Assembly: GCA_020091685.1 (NCBI GenBank) | Contig: CM034597.1 | Coordinates: 4,784,532 to 4,848,531 of the forward strand | Direction of reading: 5' to 3' | Source: Lutjanus erythropterus | Lineage: Eukaryota; Chordata; Actinopteri; Lutjaniformes; Lutjanidae | DNA: 64,000 nucleotides | Shown: positions 12,548 to 23,344 of the stretch, one piece after another | Layout: each line of letters begins with the position of its first letter | Position numbering within the stretch: the first letter of the stretch is position 1 | Position numbers and translations under genes: made by a program | The notes under the pieces: generated by a model | Told to the model about the DNA's origin: nothing | Database searches by the model: none | The model's input: the letters and a program-made list of their open reading frames with translations, nothing else

Positions 12548-13004
12548 CAGGGCCGCAACTAACCATTATCTTCTCGATTCATTTATCCTGTCACAATAAA
12601 ACAGGTCCAAACATGTACGTCCATGCGCTCCACGTTTGGACCTATTTTTCCAAGTCTTCCCTGTAATGATTATTTTGATTATCGATCAATCTGCCTATTA
12701 TTTTCTCCACTGATTGATTAGTCACTTGGTCCATAAAATATCAGAAAATGTCACTCAGTGTTTCCCAAAGCTCAAGATGATGTCCTCAGATGTCTTGCTG
12801 TGTCCACAACTTAAAGATGTTCAGTTTACTGTCAGAGAGGAGTAAAGAAACCAGAAAATATTCACATTTAAGAAGCTGGAATCAGAGAATTTTTACTTTT
12901 TTTCCTTAAAAAATGACTCAAACCAATTGTTTAACGCCAAGCGATTATCAAACTATTTGGCGATTTAATAATCGATTCATAATTGATTAATCATTGCAGC
13001 TCTA
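12548..13004 (+). mobile_element. GCTGCAAC MITE, full-length copy with perfect 8-bp duplication
   Basis: A 457-bp copy starts CAGGGCCGCAACTAACC and ends CATTGCAGCTCTA, flanked by ATAAACTG on both sides (12540-12547 and 13005-13012). This places the family in the hAT superfamily by duplication length. It carries a short internal palindrome (AGGTCCAAACATG at 12603 against CACGTTTGGACCT) at the site where the 19-kb copy holds a ~480-bp foldback. Confidence 0.93.
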
Positions 13005-13296
13005 ATAAACTGTATAATATGATAGGCTGTAATATACTACAGCACTAATTCCACCTGAACAACAACAGCAGTGTCATACACACTACCTTGCTGCTTTCTC
13101 TTTTTAACAGAAATACTGTTCTTGTGCACTAATTACATTCAGTATCTTCTTCTTTGCTGTTGTCTCCATCGTTCGTAAGCTACTGTCAATAAAGGTCAAT
13201 ACTTCCCTCAGACATTACACATTAAAAGCTGCAATGAAATGGTTATGCCCTTTGAACCACTGAGGGTTTTAATGTGACACATTGCAGAAAGTGTCG

Positions 13297-13340
13297 TATC
13301 ATATTATATCATATTATATCATATTATATCATATTATATT
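13297..13340 (+). repeat. Decanucleotide tandem repeat
   Basis: Four to five perfect units of ATCATATTAT run in tandem. The low divergence implies recent expansion and likely length polymorphism. Confidence 0.9.
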
Positions 13341-13669
13341 ATCTAATATATTTCATTTTTTGGGTACAAAAACAATATGACTGGTAATGCAGTATTTCTA
13401 TTATAAAGACAACCTCAGAGCATCAGAGTGGTGAGTTTTACATGACTGTTTGAGTCTGATGGAGTAAATGGTGTTGAAATCCCCATTTTACTGAATATTG
13501 TGCTGAATTATAAAAATTACAATGAATTGATTGTGTCTGCATCAACAGCAGACAGAATCAATACATTGAAACTGGAGCAGATTAGAAAACAGGGAGGCTC
13601 TACATTAAAATATCATCAAATATACCAAAAAAATGCTTACAAACTATACTTATGTAGTGTTATGGTAAG

Positions 13670-13957
13670 CAAGGGGTTTCCAAACTGGGGGGCAGGTCCC
13701 ACTGGGGAGGACGTAGGGCCTCTGTAGTGGGAGTGTGGATGACCAAGGGAGAGTTGATTAAATGTGATTTATGTAGCGGAAGTAAGCAAAGGTTTGCAAC
13801 GCTAACATTAATTTAACTAAAATGCAACCGGAATCCTTTTCTTGATCAGTTAGTTCCCCAGTTATTGCTAAAGATTGATAATTGTGTGGTGGGGGGGACG
13901 TACATTTTTTTCCGGCTTCTGAAGGGGGACATAACAGAATAATTTTTGGAACCAATG
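13670..13957 (+). mobile_element. hAT-like MITE (TTTCCAAACTGGGG type)
   Basis: It starts CAAGGGGTTTCCAAACTGG and ends TTTTTGGAACCAATG, resembling the element at 4906. The flanks share TGGTAA, but offset by one base, so the duplication is only suggestive. Non-coding. Confidence 0.7.
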
Positions 13958-13965
13958 TGGTAACC

Positions 13966-14135
13966 TGACATACTGTTTGTTACACTGAACCATCTGGGAA
14001 GTCGTCCTTAGAAACTGTTTGGAAAAGGGCAGACACTTTCACAGCTATCTTCAACCAATCAGATCAAACTCTTGCTGAAGCCGGTCGGGAGAAGAGCAAA
14101 AACATCTTTTCCATAGAGACAAGCCTTCAGTTCTG
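13966..14135 (+). repeat. Dispersed repeat family B copy
   Basis: Contains GAACCATCTGGGAAGTCGTC, AACTGTTTGGAAAAGGGCAG, CAACCAATCAGATCAAACTC and TTGCTGAAGCC in the family order. It lacks the GATTGGATGAACC segment, so it has a small internal deletion. It begins almost directly after the MITE at 13670. Confidence 0.75.
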
Positions 14136-15589
14136 TTCTTTGTTCTTCTCTTAATGAAGAAATACTACAATACAGAATATACTTCTGTACTATACTTCAG
14201 AAGTCCTTCATAAAAAATCACAAATACATTAAAATCACAGTTTGTGCTCAAAGACAATAATTACATGACATAATTCTGACATAATAAAATGTTTTTTTTC
14301 CTGGATATCTAACCTGCCTGTAAATCATGAGTTATTGAGTGTTTATGTCAAAGCAGACTCTCACAGTGAGATGTGGCTTTCAAAAAATATTTTTTTCCCA
14401 AGTTGCTCCCTTCTGTTCTTGTGAAAACAAGACAAGCTGTTATAAAACCTTCTCACTATGATATTTCCACTGTGTCAGAAACCACAGCCCACTCAAAGAG
14501 CTTTAATGCCTGCATGAAAAGAAACACACTGGAATAACATCAAAGAAGCACGTTATCTTGCTGTAAGATGTTTTCAGTAAGTTTTGAAGGTTTGAAGTTA
14601 TTCAAGTTAGTTGAATATAGCTATAATCTGATAATCTGTCCAGAAAACAAACGGCATGAGAGGATATTTCATCAAACACAGACGTTCGCTTCAGTTCCAA
14701 TCTAGCGGCCATGTCGAGGCCTGATGGAGCTCTCTCTCTCTTTTACAACTGGCCACTCCACTGCCTATCTGCGTCCTGTTAGAGGAAAGAAGGCACCATA
14801 AAAGCCCTATAAAAGACACTCCATACACTCGCCTTTACAGCTTTCATATTGCTACCACTGGCTCTGTACTGCACAGTCATAAATATCAATCCTTATTACA
14901 TAACAAGTCATTGAAAATGGATCGTGTCCCTGTGAGTGACTGCTAATGCTTTACTTGAAATATTGTTCATGAGGCAAAATGAAGCATCTAATGCAGCTAA
15001 TAAGATCACTGCTCGAGAACTCGAGTCATTACAGCCCAGCATGATACACTGTCTCATGTTTTCAGAGGCTGCCAGAATTCATAGTCCCTAAACAAAGTTA
15101 AAGTATTAGTGTTTTATTAAAGGGGTATTCCAGTCAAAAGCTGGGGGTCAAAAGACAGATTTTAATAGGAATGGTCAAAATCAAAGATGATTCCGTTTTA
15201 TGAGTCATGGTCCAAAAACACTGGAGCCTACACTTCCCATTGGAGCTCGGTGATATGTTAAAGTTTTCAAACTGGCCACCATGTGCAAGTGGCAGATTCA
15301 CTAAGTTACATATGCTGCACAGGTTCAAAACATCCAATAAACCAAAGAAACTCACAAAGTGTCAATAAATTAAATGTTCTCACATCTATTTTCTGTTGTA
15401 AACACAAAAATACAACCGTACACCTCCTGGATTCAAGTTTCTGCATTTTGCTGAACAAAGACGAGCTTAATTGGCTCGTTAACACACTGTAAAACACACT
15501 TCATTTGACAGAAAAGCATTTAGAGCTAAACAAAAATCTTCTTTGTTAGTCTGCCCACTCTTCCAACAACCACCAGCTCTGGTTTGGTC
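14136..15589. other. No gene recognised
   Basis: Mostly repeat-free by eye. 15110-15290 may be an old dispersed repeat (it begins TAAAGGGGTATTCCAGTC), but I have no second copy here to confirm it. Open frames of 60-75 codons around 15130-15500 occur on both strands and look like chance. Confidence 0.4.
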
Positions 15590-16205
15590 GAATTAAATCC
15601 TTAATTTGCCGTGTGAAACAAGTGCAAAGAGTCTGTTTACCTCTCATTTCTCACCCAGCTCAGTGCACTCAGCTCTGGTTAAGTGGGTATGTACTGTTTA
15701 CCTTGCAAGGCAGCTGGATTCACAAGATCATGCAAGAATCCATCCTGCTAGGCTCCAAGCTATCCATTTGTGTTGACTCGGAGGGACTACTGGCAGCTAC
15801 GGGTGTGGTTTTACGTGTGATGATAGCGAGAAACGTCTACAGAAATGATTCATCTTAAACAAACAATGGCAGCTCCTGAAGAGGTTAATGTAGATACTGT
15901 GATAGCATCAGTTATATCAGAACTGGAGAGCATTTCTTCACAGAGCAAAGAATGACAGTTGAGGCTTTCATAGATGGAAAAGATGTTTTTGCTCTTCTTC
16001 TGGCCTGCTTTGGTTTGGTGAGTTGATCTGATGGGTTGAAGTTAGCCCGTGTTAGACATGACAGATGGTTCATCCAATTATCTGCCAGGGGTGTTTTCTT
16101 GAAAGCGCCTGCCCTTTTCCAAACAGTTTCTATGGACGGCTTCCCAGATGGAACTATGTAACAAACCATCTGGCGTGTCTGGTTAGTGTACTGTGATGCT
16201 GGATG
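15590..16205 (-). repeat. Dispersed repeat family B, long reverse copy
   Basis: Read on the minus strand it has CCATCTGGGAAG, AAACTGTTTGGAAAAGGGCA, ATTGGATGAACCATCTGTC and the distal part ending near 15600. The distal part matches 63470-63600 over CAGCCACAGGCGTGG-like and CTTCTGAAGAGGTTA motifs. At ~600 bp this is the most complete copy in the window. Confidence 0.7.
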
Positions 16206-16589
16206 AGAGCTGGTCACGCTCTGCAGACACGGACCTGCTATGGATTCAGCCAATCACCATTGGATGAAAGAAACCCATCCGCGTACTCCTGCGTCATGCC
16301 CCTGCCTCTTTTTGGGTGAAAACAACCACTCTAATTTGACTAGTGGTAAATACAAATTCTGAGGTCTTTGCTGGATTAAACAATTAAATGAGAAAACCAT
16401 ATCCTTGTTTAGCATTGTCACAAAAAAAATGGTCCTTTCAGTCTGCCTTCATCAAAGTGGATGAACCTGACATAGAACTATCTTACTGAATCTTAAGGTC
16501 ATGTATTTCACCTGTATTGATAAGTACCGTCAATACTTTTTATATTGTTAAGGTACTTTATTTTGCTGTTTTGGTGCTGCTGAACCCTG
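16206..16589. other. No recognised feature
   Basis: I see no gene or repeat between the family B copy and the LINE fragment. Confidence 0.4.
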
Positions 16590-17258
16590 TGAGGGTTGGC
16601 CTTGGTCAGGGCTGTGCCTTGTCACCAATCATGTTTGAGATATTCATGGTCAGGATCTTGAAGCATAGTCATCAAAGAAAGGGTTTGCAGTTCGGTGGCC
16701 TGAGGATTGCAAAGCTGCTTTTTGCAGATGATGTGGTTCTGATGGCATCATCAGTCTCTGACTTAGCCAGAAGGCAAAGCTATCAATCTACTGGTCAGTC
16801 TTCATTCCTACTCTCACCTATGGTCATTAAGGGTGGGTCATGACCAAAAGAACGAGATTATGGATACAAGCAGCTGAAATGGGTTTTCTCAGGAGGGTGG
16901 CCGACATTTCCCTTAGGGATAGGGTGAGAAGCTCAGTCATCCTTGAGGGACTTGGAGTAGAGCTGCTGCTCCTTTGCATAGGAAGGGTCCAGTTCAGGCA
17001 ATCTCGTAAGGATGCCACTTGGTCGCCTCCCTAGGAAGGTGTACCAGGCACGTCCAGCTGGGAGGAGGCCACGGGGCAGACCAAGGACTAGGTGAAGGGA
17101 TTACATCTCCGCTCTGGCCCGGGAACGCCTTGGGATCACCCAGTCAGGGCTGGTTAATGTAACAGAAAAGGATTTCTAGGGTCCCCTGCTGGAATTGTTA
17201 CCTCCACAATCCAATTTCGGATAAGAAGTTGAAGATGGATGGATGGATGGATGGATGG
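16590..17258 (+). mobile_element. Rex3-like (RTE clade) LINE, 5'-truncated and internally deleted
   Basis: The sequence encodes reverse-transcriptase motifs VGLGQGCALSP and LLFADDVVLMASS (the xADD catalytic box), then, after a gap and a change of frame, KLSIYWSVFIPTLTYGH, a stop, and WIQAAEMGFLRRVADISLRD, the conserved tail of teleost RTE-type ORF2. It ends with a GATG/GATGG repeat at 17231-17258, the tail type reported for Rex3. The endonuclease domain and most of the palm/thumb are missing, with about 100 residues lost between the FADD box and KLSIYW. The copy is dead. RTE/Rex3 is assigned from memory of the protein signature and tail; a related RTE family is possible. Confidence 0.85.
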
Positions 17259-18889
17259 TGCTGTTGTTGAACCAAACTCCATTCTAAAATCAGCTGTTTT
17301 ATAGTGGTGCCATATTTTTTCACAGTAAAAAGATGACTTCTACCATCAGTAAGAATCTTCTCTGCTTCACTTTGATCCACAGACACAATCAGCACATGTC
17401 ATTTACACAGTAACATCATTAACTGACCTGTAATGAAGAGTTTGCTTCAGACGGACACACTGACTGGCTGCTTTCACAGTGCATGTTTTCACCTAAAGGG
17501 GGATATGATCATGGGATGTGACTTATGGTGATATATTCATCCAACCACCCATGCTTACACATAATCTGTCAAATCTATATTTATCGGCTTCTAGACACCA
17601 ATACCAACAAAGAAAATGTATCTGGACGAGCCAATATCATCTGATAATTTATCATCTAAAATTTATCACAACGCCTGATTGTCTAACTGCTCTTCTTCAT
17701 GCCCCGTCTGACTTGAAGTGACAGCCTCAACTACAAAATTCAAACTCATGTTGCAATAAAGCAGAAACATCCTTTTAACAACAGATGCCAGGATTTTAGT
17801 AGAATTTACCTCTGATACGACGGGCTTCCTCCCTGACCACAGTCCGGAAAATCTGACATGACATGTTATTCATTTATTTATTTTTCATGTCCCATGGCGG
17901 CCTAAATGCTCCTTCAGATCAGGAAATAACTTTCGAGGAGAGCAGTGAATAACAGTTATTTTTAGCGAGAAAATGCTTTGGCTCAAACTGAATATCAGCA
18001 GATAACATCTCCATCAGCCTTGGAAACCTCATGTCAACTTTAGTCATTTCATTAAATAAAACATTAGACATTTCACACATCAAGAGAGACTTCATTCAAG
18101 GCAGAATTCCCTATTTGATACAGCAAATATGAAAAATGAAAAAAGTGTGTAATTAGATATCTAATTTAGATATCACGGCTCAACAGTATTTCTCCAAAAA
18201 TAGGAAAAATGTAAATTATTCATGCCATGCTCCATTTATGTAAATTAATCTTCCTCTTGTGTTTCCACGAGGGGAGAGCTGTGACTCTCTAATAGCTGCT
18301 GGTGGCCATGTTTGCTTGTCAGAAGCATTTGTTTTCCTGCAGAGTGCTAGCACACAGCTACAGCAGCAGGTCTGTGTGCTGGTTGGACTTCAGCCCTGAT
18401 TTGGAACAACTTAAGGATGCGGCCACATGGCCAAGTGCAAATTACTGGCAGGTTGTTTACGAAGGACGTTCATTAAAAATTTAAATACAATGTCTGTTAC
18501 AGGAGACGATGAGACAATATTAAAGCAAATTCCATTCAGAAAGGCTGAATGATGATAGCACGGCTAGTCCTTATGTTTATGAAACAGTTTGAACAAAGTT
18601 AGTGCAAAATGTCCATCTGTGTGTCCAACGCGCTTCACACGTCAGAGCAAGATATTTCGACAACCACAAGGCAGATGGTCAGAAAATTTTGCAATGCACT
18701 TTCAGCATTTAGCGCCACCATGAGAGACAACAAGAAATAATTAAACATAAATGACAAAATTTGACACCAGAGATGGGTAATATTGCCCCAGATAGGCTAT
18801 ATTCATCACCATATAAAATATACATTACTTTCAGTTGTCATTGAGACACTGGAGCGCAGTATTGTGACATCATCTGAACCTTTTTGTGG
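17259..18889. other. Repeat-poor stretch; possible conserved non-coding DNA
   Basis: 17860-18300 contains AT-rich homeodomain-like motifs (TAATTAGATATCTAATTTAG at 18151) and no repeats that I recognise. Such a block in a repeat-dense region may be a conserved regulatory element, but nothing here proves it. No exon is seen. Confidence 0.3.
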
Positions 18890-18978
18890 TAGTGTTGCCA
18901 AAAATATCAAAATATTGATAATTTTTCATAATGAGTATTTGAAATGCTTTCAATACTAATTTTTCACAACATTGATAT

Positions 18979-19665
18979 CAGGGCTGCAACTAATGATTAC
19001 TTTCATTGTCCCTTAATCTGTCGATCATTTTCTTCATTAATCGACTATTTAATCCTGTCAAAATCTTGTCTGTTGAAAAATAAGTCCAAACATATGGGGC
19101 ACATGGACGCACGTCTTGTTATTTCATTTTTGGTATTGTTATGTCTTTTTCATGTTATTCCTTGTTTTTACCTCTTTTATGTTTTTTTTCATCTTGTTAC
19201 ATCATTTTTTAGCCTTGTTATATCTTTTATATTTTGTTCCGTGCATTTTTGGTCTTGTTTGGTAGTTTTTCTGTCTTGTTATGTTGTTTTTCGTCCTTTT
19301 CATTGATGTGTCTTATTACCTCTTTTACATAATTTTTGATGCTGCTACATCTTGGTATGTAGTTGTAGTTGTTGTCTATGTAGTAGACAAAAAAGACTTA
19401 CCCAGACCAAATATGCAACGTATGTTACAAACGTAACAAAAAGCAAAAGCTGTCACAAGAGACGAAAAACAACGTAACTGATGCAACAAGACATGACAGT
19501 AAAAGAGGACATGAATGTATGTCCATGTTCTCCACATGTTTGGACCTATTTTTCAAGCCTTTCCTGTATCAGTTATTCCCATTATTAATGGATTGATCAA
19601 TCATTTTCTTAATCAATTGATTTGTAGGTCTATCACATGTCAGAAAATGGTGAAAAATGTTGTTG
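18979..19665 (+). mobile_element. GCTGCAAC MITE, copy expanded by a foldback
   Basis: It begins CAGGGCTGCAACTAATGATT and continues after the foldback with CCTTTCCTGTATCAG and ATGTCAGAAAATGGTG, the normal family order. The usual right end (GCAGCTCTA) is not present, so the copy is truncated on the right. An isolated family fragment lies further on at about 19935-20010. Confidence 0.75.
19074..19556. repeat. Long foldback built from a 28-bp-type minisatellite
   Basis: The outer arms are AAAAATAAGTCCAAACAT (about 19076) and its inverted partner ATGTTTGGACCTATTTTT (about 19536). Inside, the left arm carries forward units (CATCTTGTTACATCATTTTT type, 19110-19335) and the right arm carries reverse units (AACGTAACAAAAAGC, CAAGAGACGAAAAACAACGT, 19400-19510). 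Full-length copies elsewhere have only a ~40-bp palindrome at this position (12603-12645). Confidence 0.75.
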
Positions 19666-19760
19666 AATTTTTTCCCGGAGGCATCAGAAGTAGTATCAAA
19701 TATTGATATTTTTCAAGGTATTGTATTGAAATTAGAAACTCCAGTATCGCGCCAACACTA

Positions 19761-20780
19761 ATCTATGGCATATACAATGAGGAAGATCGTGAGACGTGGC
19801 TACAAATCCTGGAGTTGCTCTTAAACCGACCTTTAGTTGAGGTTATTGTGTAAAATGAATATTTTTTGTCACTGCTCTCATCAAATGCTGCTTTCAGCCC
19901 TGCCTGTAGCTGCTTCTGCAGAGTCACACATCAACACATATCTCAAAGATGCTCAGTTTACTGTGAGAGAGGAGTAAATAAACCAGGAAATATTCACATT
20001 TAAGAAGCTGTATCCTGTTACATGTAATCTGTTACTCCACAAGCCTCCTCATACCTAAACACCAGGAGAGATCGATTGTGAGTTACTCCCAAAACAACAT
20101 ATATTACCAGTGGAGAGTACCCACAGCGACAGACTCACCAGACTGTTGTATCTTGTAAAACTGTTGTAGTTTGGTTAGATTTAGACAATAAAACTACTTG
20201 GTTAGGTTTAGGAAAAGACTGGTTTGGGTTAAAATAACTACATAACATATGTCACATGACGTCTCCTGGGTCACGATCATGTGCTTGTTCAAACCGTCCA
20301 TCTACTCTACCTCCTCCAAACGCAGAATTTCTCGCCCATTATACTTCTGTCATGTTTACTACATCCACTAGGGGGTGCCATTCAGTCCAGAATAAGCTGC
20401 CTGCACATTGAACCAGCACGCATGTTTTTCTGGTATGAGCGGGCTGGGTTTGTTTAACCTCACCCTCTGAAGGCTGCTGGATCTGAAGTGTTGTTATCAT
20501 TAAATGTGTGTATTCATGTAGCAGTTCATTTTCAAGCAGCACTTCTTACAATCTCAAAAATATTGTCAACCCAGAAAAAGGCGCTTGTTTTTATTTCAGA
20601 GGATATGAACCCGGGAGATTTTTAATGAGCAAAGTCAATGAGGTAAATGATCATCAGGTGAAACTAGGTGGAAAATAGCTTTTTATTAAAGCTGCGTGAC
20701 TTCCACTCACTTAAATCACACACAGGCGCCATCAATGAAGAACAACAGCATGCTTTAACCAGCAGGACTGATTCTAAAAA
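19761..20780. other. No gene seen; a MITE fragment
   Basis: A GCTGCAAC MITE fragment lies at 19935-20010 (CTCAGTTTACTGTGAGAGAG, TTCACATTTAAGAAGC). 20010-20320 has a GTAATCTGTTACTCC-type start seen in some fish MITEs, but no partner end is evident. The rest is unremarkable. Confidence 0.45.
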
Positions 20781-21090
20781 ACACAAAAAGCAAAAAAACA
20801 TCTCAGACTTTATCTCCCACTTTCAAAACTGCTCTCAAAACCCACCTGTTTAAATCTGCTTTTAATGTGTGATCATTAGCCCCTTTCTCCTTTTGTCTCC
20901 TGGTTCTTAAGATTGTTTTCATCGTTTTCAATATTTTCTTCGTTCTATTGTTGTCTAGTTGTTGTTGCTTTTATGCTCATACTGCCTTATTGTTCCATGT
21001 TTTTCTTTTCTTTATCTCTGCCATGAAAAGTGTCTTTGAGTACCTTTTAAAGAGCTACACAAATAAAATGTATTATTATTATTATTTATT
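20781..21090 (+). mobile_element. L2-like LINE, 3' end
   Basis: It starts with a degraded ORF2 end (TTTCAAAACTGCTCTCAAAA, then CCCACCTGTTTAAATC, typical of the FKTALKTHLF terminus of L2-like proteins) followed by a 3' UTR ending TGTCTTTGAGTACCTTTTAA, AAATAAAATG and a TATTATTATT tail. That ending is characteristic of fish L2-type LINEs. The rest of the element is absent, as is usual for 5'-truncated copies. Confidence 0.75.
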
Positions 21091-21117
21091 ATTACTTTAT
21101 ACTCAGTGTGCTCAAAC

Positions 21118-21805
21118 TAGGGCTGGGTGGAAAATGAAAATATATCTAATTGCGATTATTTTTACTGATATTGCAATTGTGATATAATTTGCAATATTAG
21201 ACAGAGTGATCATTTTTACATCTTATTCTCATTGTCACTGAAAAACATATTAAAAGTAAAGATTTTTGCAGCGATCTGTACCAAACTATATAGATCTGGA
21301 ATGATTTGTTTATTAATCAATTAGTTGTCAACTACTAAATCACTTGGCGACTATTTTGATAATCAGTTAGTCAGTTTGGTTCTTTTCTGCAAATAAAACT
21401 GTTCAAAATCTTTGATTTGACCTCCTCGAATGTGAATACGTTCTTGTTTCTTTACTCCTCTTTAACAGTAAACTGAATATCTTTGAAACGCTTGAGGACA
21501 TCATCTTGGACTTTGGGAAACACCGATCAGCATTTTCTGATATTTTATGGACCAAACAACTAATCGTTGAGTTTTAAAAATGACTGACAGATTCATTGCT
21601 GATAATAATAAATAATCTTTTGTTGCAGCCCTAACATGATGTTTTCTTAAGTCTGTAGAATCTGATGTGCAGTCCAGTACCTCACTGCAGCCCTACAATA
21701 ATTTTACAAACAAAAATTGGGTTTTATCAGATATTAGACCATCTGTGATTTGTAAATTGACCATATTGCAATTTTGATAAAATTCTGCTTTAATGTTCAG
21801 CCCTA
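21118..21805 (+). mobile_element. hAT-like MITE (TAGGGCTGGG ends) with 8-bp duplication
   Basis: A 688-bp element starts TAGGGCTGGGTGGAAAATG and ends GTTCAGCCCTA, flanked by GCTCAAAC and ACTCAAAC (7 of 8). Interior motifs such as AATTGCGATTATTTTTACTG are typical of this teleost family. A minus-strand GCTGCAAC MITE sits inside it. It lies just beyond the tail of the L2-like LINE. Confidence 0.85.
21291..21633 (-). mobile_element. GCTGCAAC MITE nested in another MITE
   Basis: On the minus strand it begins TAGGGCTGCAACAAAAGATT and carries the TTTACTGTTAAAGAGGAG-like interior. The far end is degenerate (TAGATCTGGAATGATT). Flanking 8-mers do not match well, so the insertion is old. Confidence 0.75.
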
Positions 21806-23344
21806 ACTCAAACAGAAATATAAGTGAGAAAAACAAATGTGTGGAAAAATTTCACATCGACTAGATTCATACTGATGGTGTGTACTGATGTTATGGGCCA
21901 GGATGATAAAATATCATCTTTATTGCACATTAGCATGAAAATTCCAGCATATGGACGTTTAGATTCCACATATATATGTTGTGTAAAATGTTAATTAGAT
22001 TATTTTTCCATCTCCAGTCATGTTTTGAACAATTTAAAATGCTCTGCAAGAAGTAATAAATTGTGTCTGTTTGTTTGTTTTTATTTTTTGCAAAATAAGT
22101 TCAAACACCTTGTTAAAATGACTTACATACAGCTCTAAACCTTGCCTTCATTTAGTATTCAAGGTTAATGAATATGCAAATAGTCCCTGCCCTCTCCACA
22201 CCCCAAACATCCACCCCTATCCCTAAGTAGCTGCACCTAGCTTCTCCTCTGTTTTGCTAGCTAATCACAGTAACACCCTACTTCTCCTGTGGGCGGGGCA
22301 TCGCCGCTATGATATGTACAGCGCCACCTCCTCGATTAACAGGATTGGTTCCTTAGGTTTATGATGTCATACACCCAGCCTGACTGAATCTGTTTTTTTG
22401 AGACTGCCCTTCCTCACTGCAGTTTCAAAGCAAGAAATGCTCAGACATGGTGTTTACTGATGATTTTGCTCCTGATATGTCTTGTAACATGAAAATCTCC
22501 ACATGGACATGTTAGCAAAGTTTAAAACCTGATTTTCAGTGGGTCTTTTAATAGAGATCTTATATAATGTATGTAAAGTATAGGCTTTTCATCCTTCAGT
22601 AGGTATTACTATCAACCGTCAGGACTGCACAGCCCTGATACAGTGACAGCCTTGAAGCAGCCAGATGAGAGAGGGCAGCTTTTACATTCAGAGAGCATCC
22701 CGGGGCACGTCCAGGTCACAGAGCGAACACTGGAATCTATTCATCCAGAACATGGAGCAGTTTGGAGCAGAATGGAAGGAGACTTCACAGAGGAGATACA
22801 CCCGGGCCGCTGGTGACTCTTTCACTAATCACTTCATTTCTCTATCTGCTCTAAACTTTACACCTCATTTCTTTCACTGATTTCAAATATCAGCACATTT
22901 TGGCTTTAATCAACTGCAAAGTATATCAGCCTCAGCCCACAGCTCAGCTATCAGCATTCTGCTCTCAAGTCTTATTAATTGATGCACTGCAGTAAATAGC
23001 AATAACTCTGGCAGGGAAGCAAGCAGTGGAGTTGTGCGATGGAGACATTCTGACAGAGGCTCCAGGAGAAAACATGAAATACAGCATGTGCACAAGAGGA
23101 GGACGGAAAAACATCAACAGCAGGTCATCCTCAGACCTGCGGGCCCAGCAGAGCCTCCAAACTAGTCATCAAACGTCCATCAACATGACGCATATGATTG
23201 TGGCATAAGCATGGCAGTGTGTGTGTGCTTGTGTGTGTGTGTGGAAAAAAGATGCCAGGTGCTGGCGACCAGAGCAGAGGGATTAAAGTTAAGCAGTGAA
23301 GATGAATGGCAGTAAATGAACAATTTGCTCATGACAACACTGCA
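21806..23344. other. No recognised gene; short GT run
   Basis: A GT-rich run lies at 23218-23243. 22170-22400 is GC-richer, with a GGGCGGGGC box, but has no exon that I can support. Short open frames at 22665-22880 and 23026-23208 have no domain. Confidence 0.4.

Larger units (their letters stand above)
18890..19760 (+). mobile_element. Outer DNA element (TAGTGTTG ends) holding nested insertions
   Basis: The left end TAGTGTTGCCAAAAATATC and the right end GTATCGCGCCAACACTA form an imperfect inverted pair typical of a teleost hAT-like MITE. Interior sequence adjoining both ends is rich in ATATTGAT/TATCAAT motifs. A GCTGCAAC MITE occupies the middle. Flanking 8-mers match at only 5 of 8, so the duplication is eroded. 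Confidence 0.6.
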
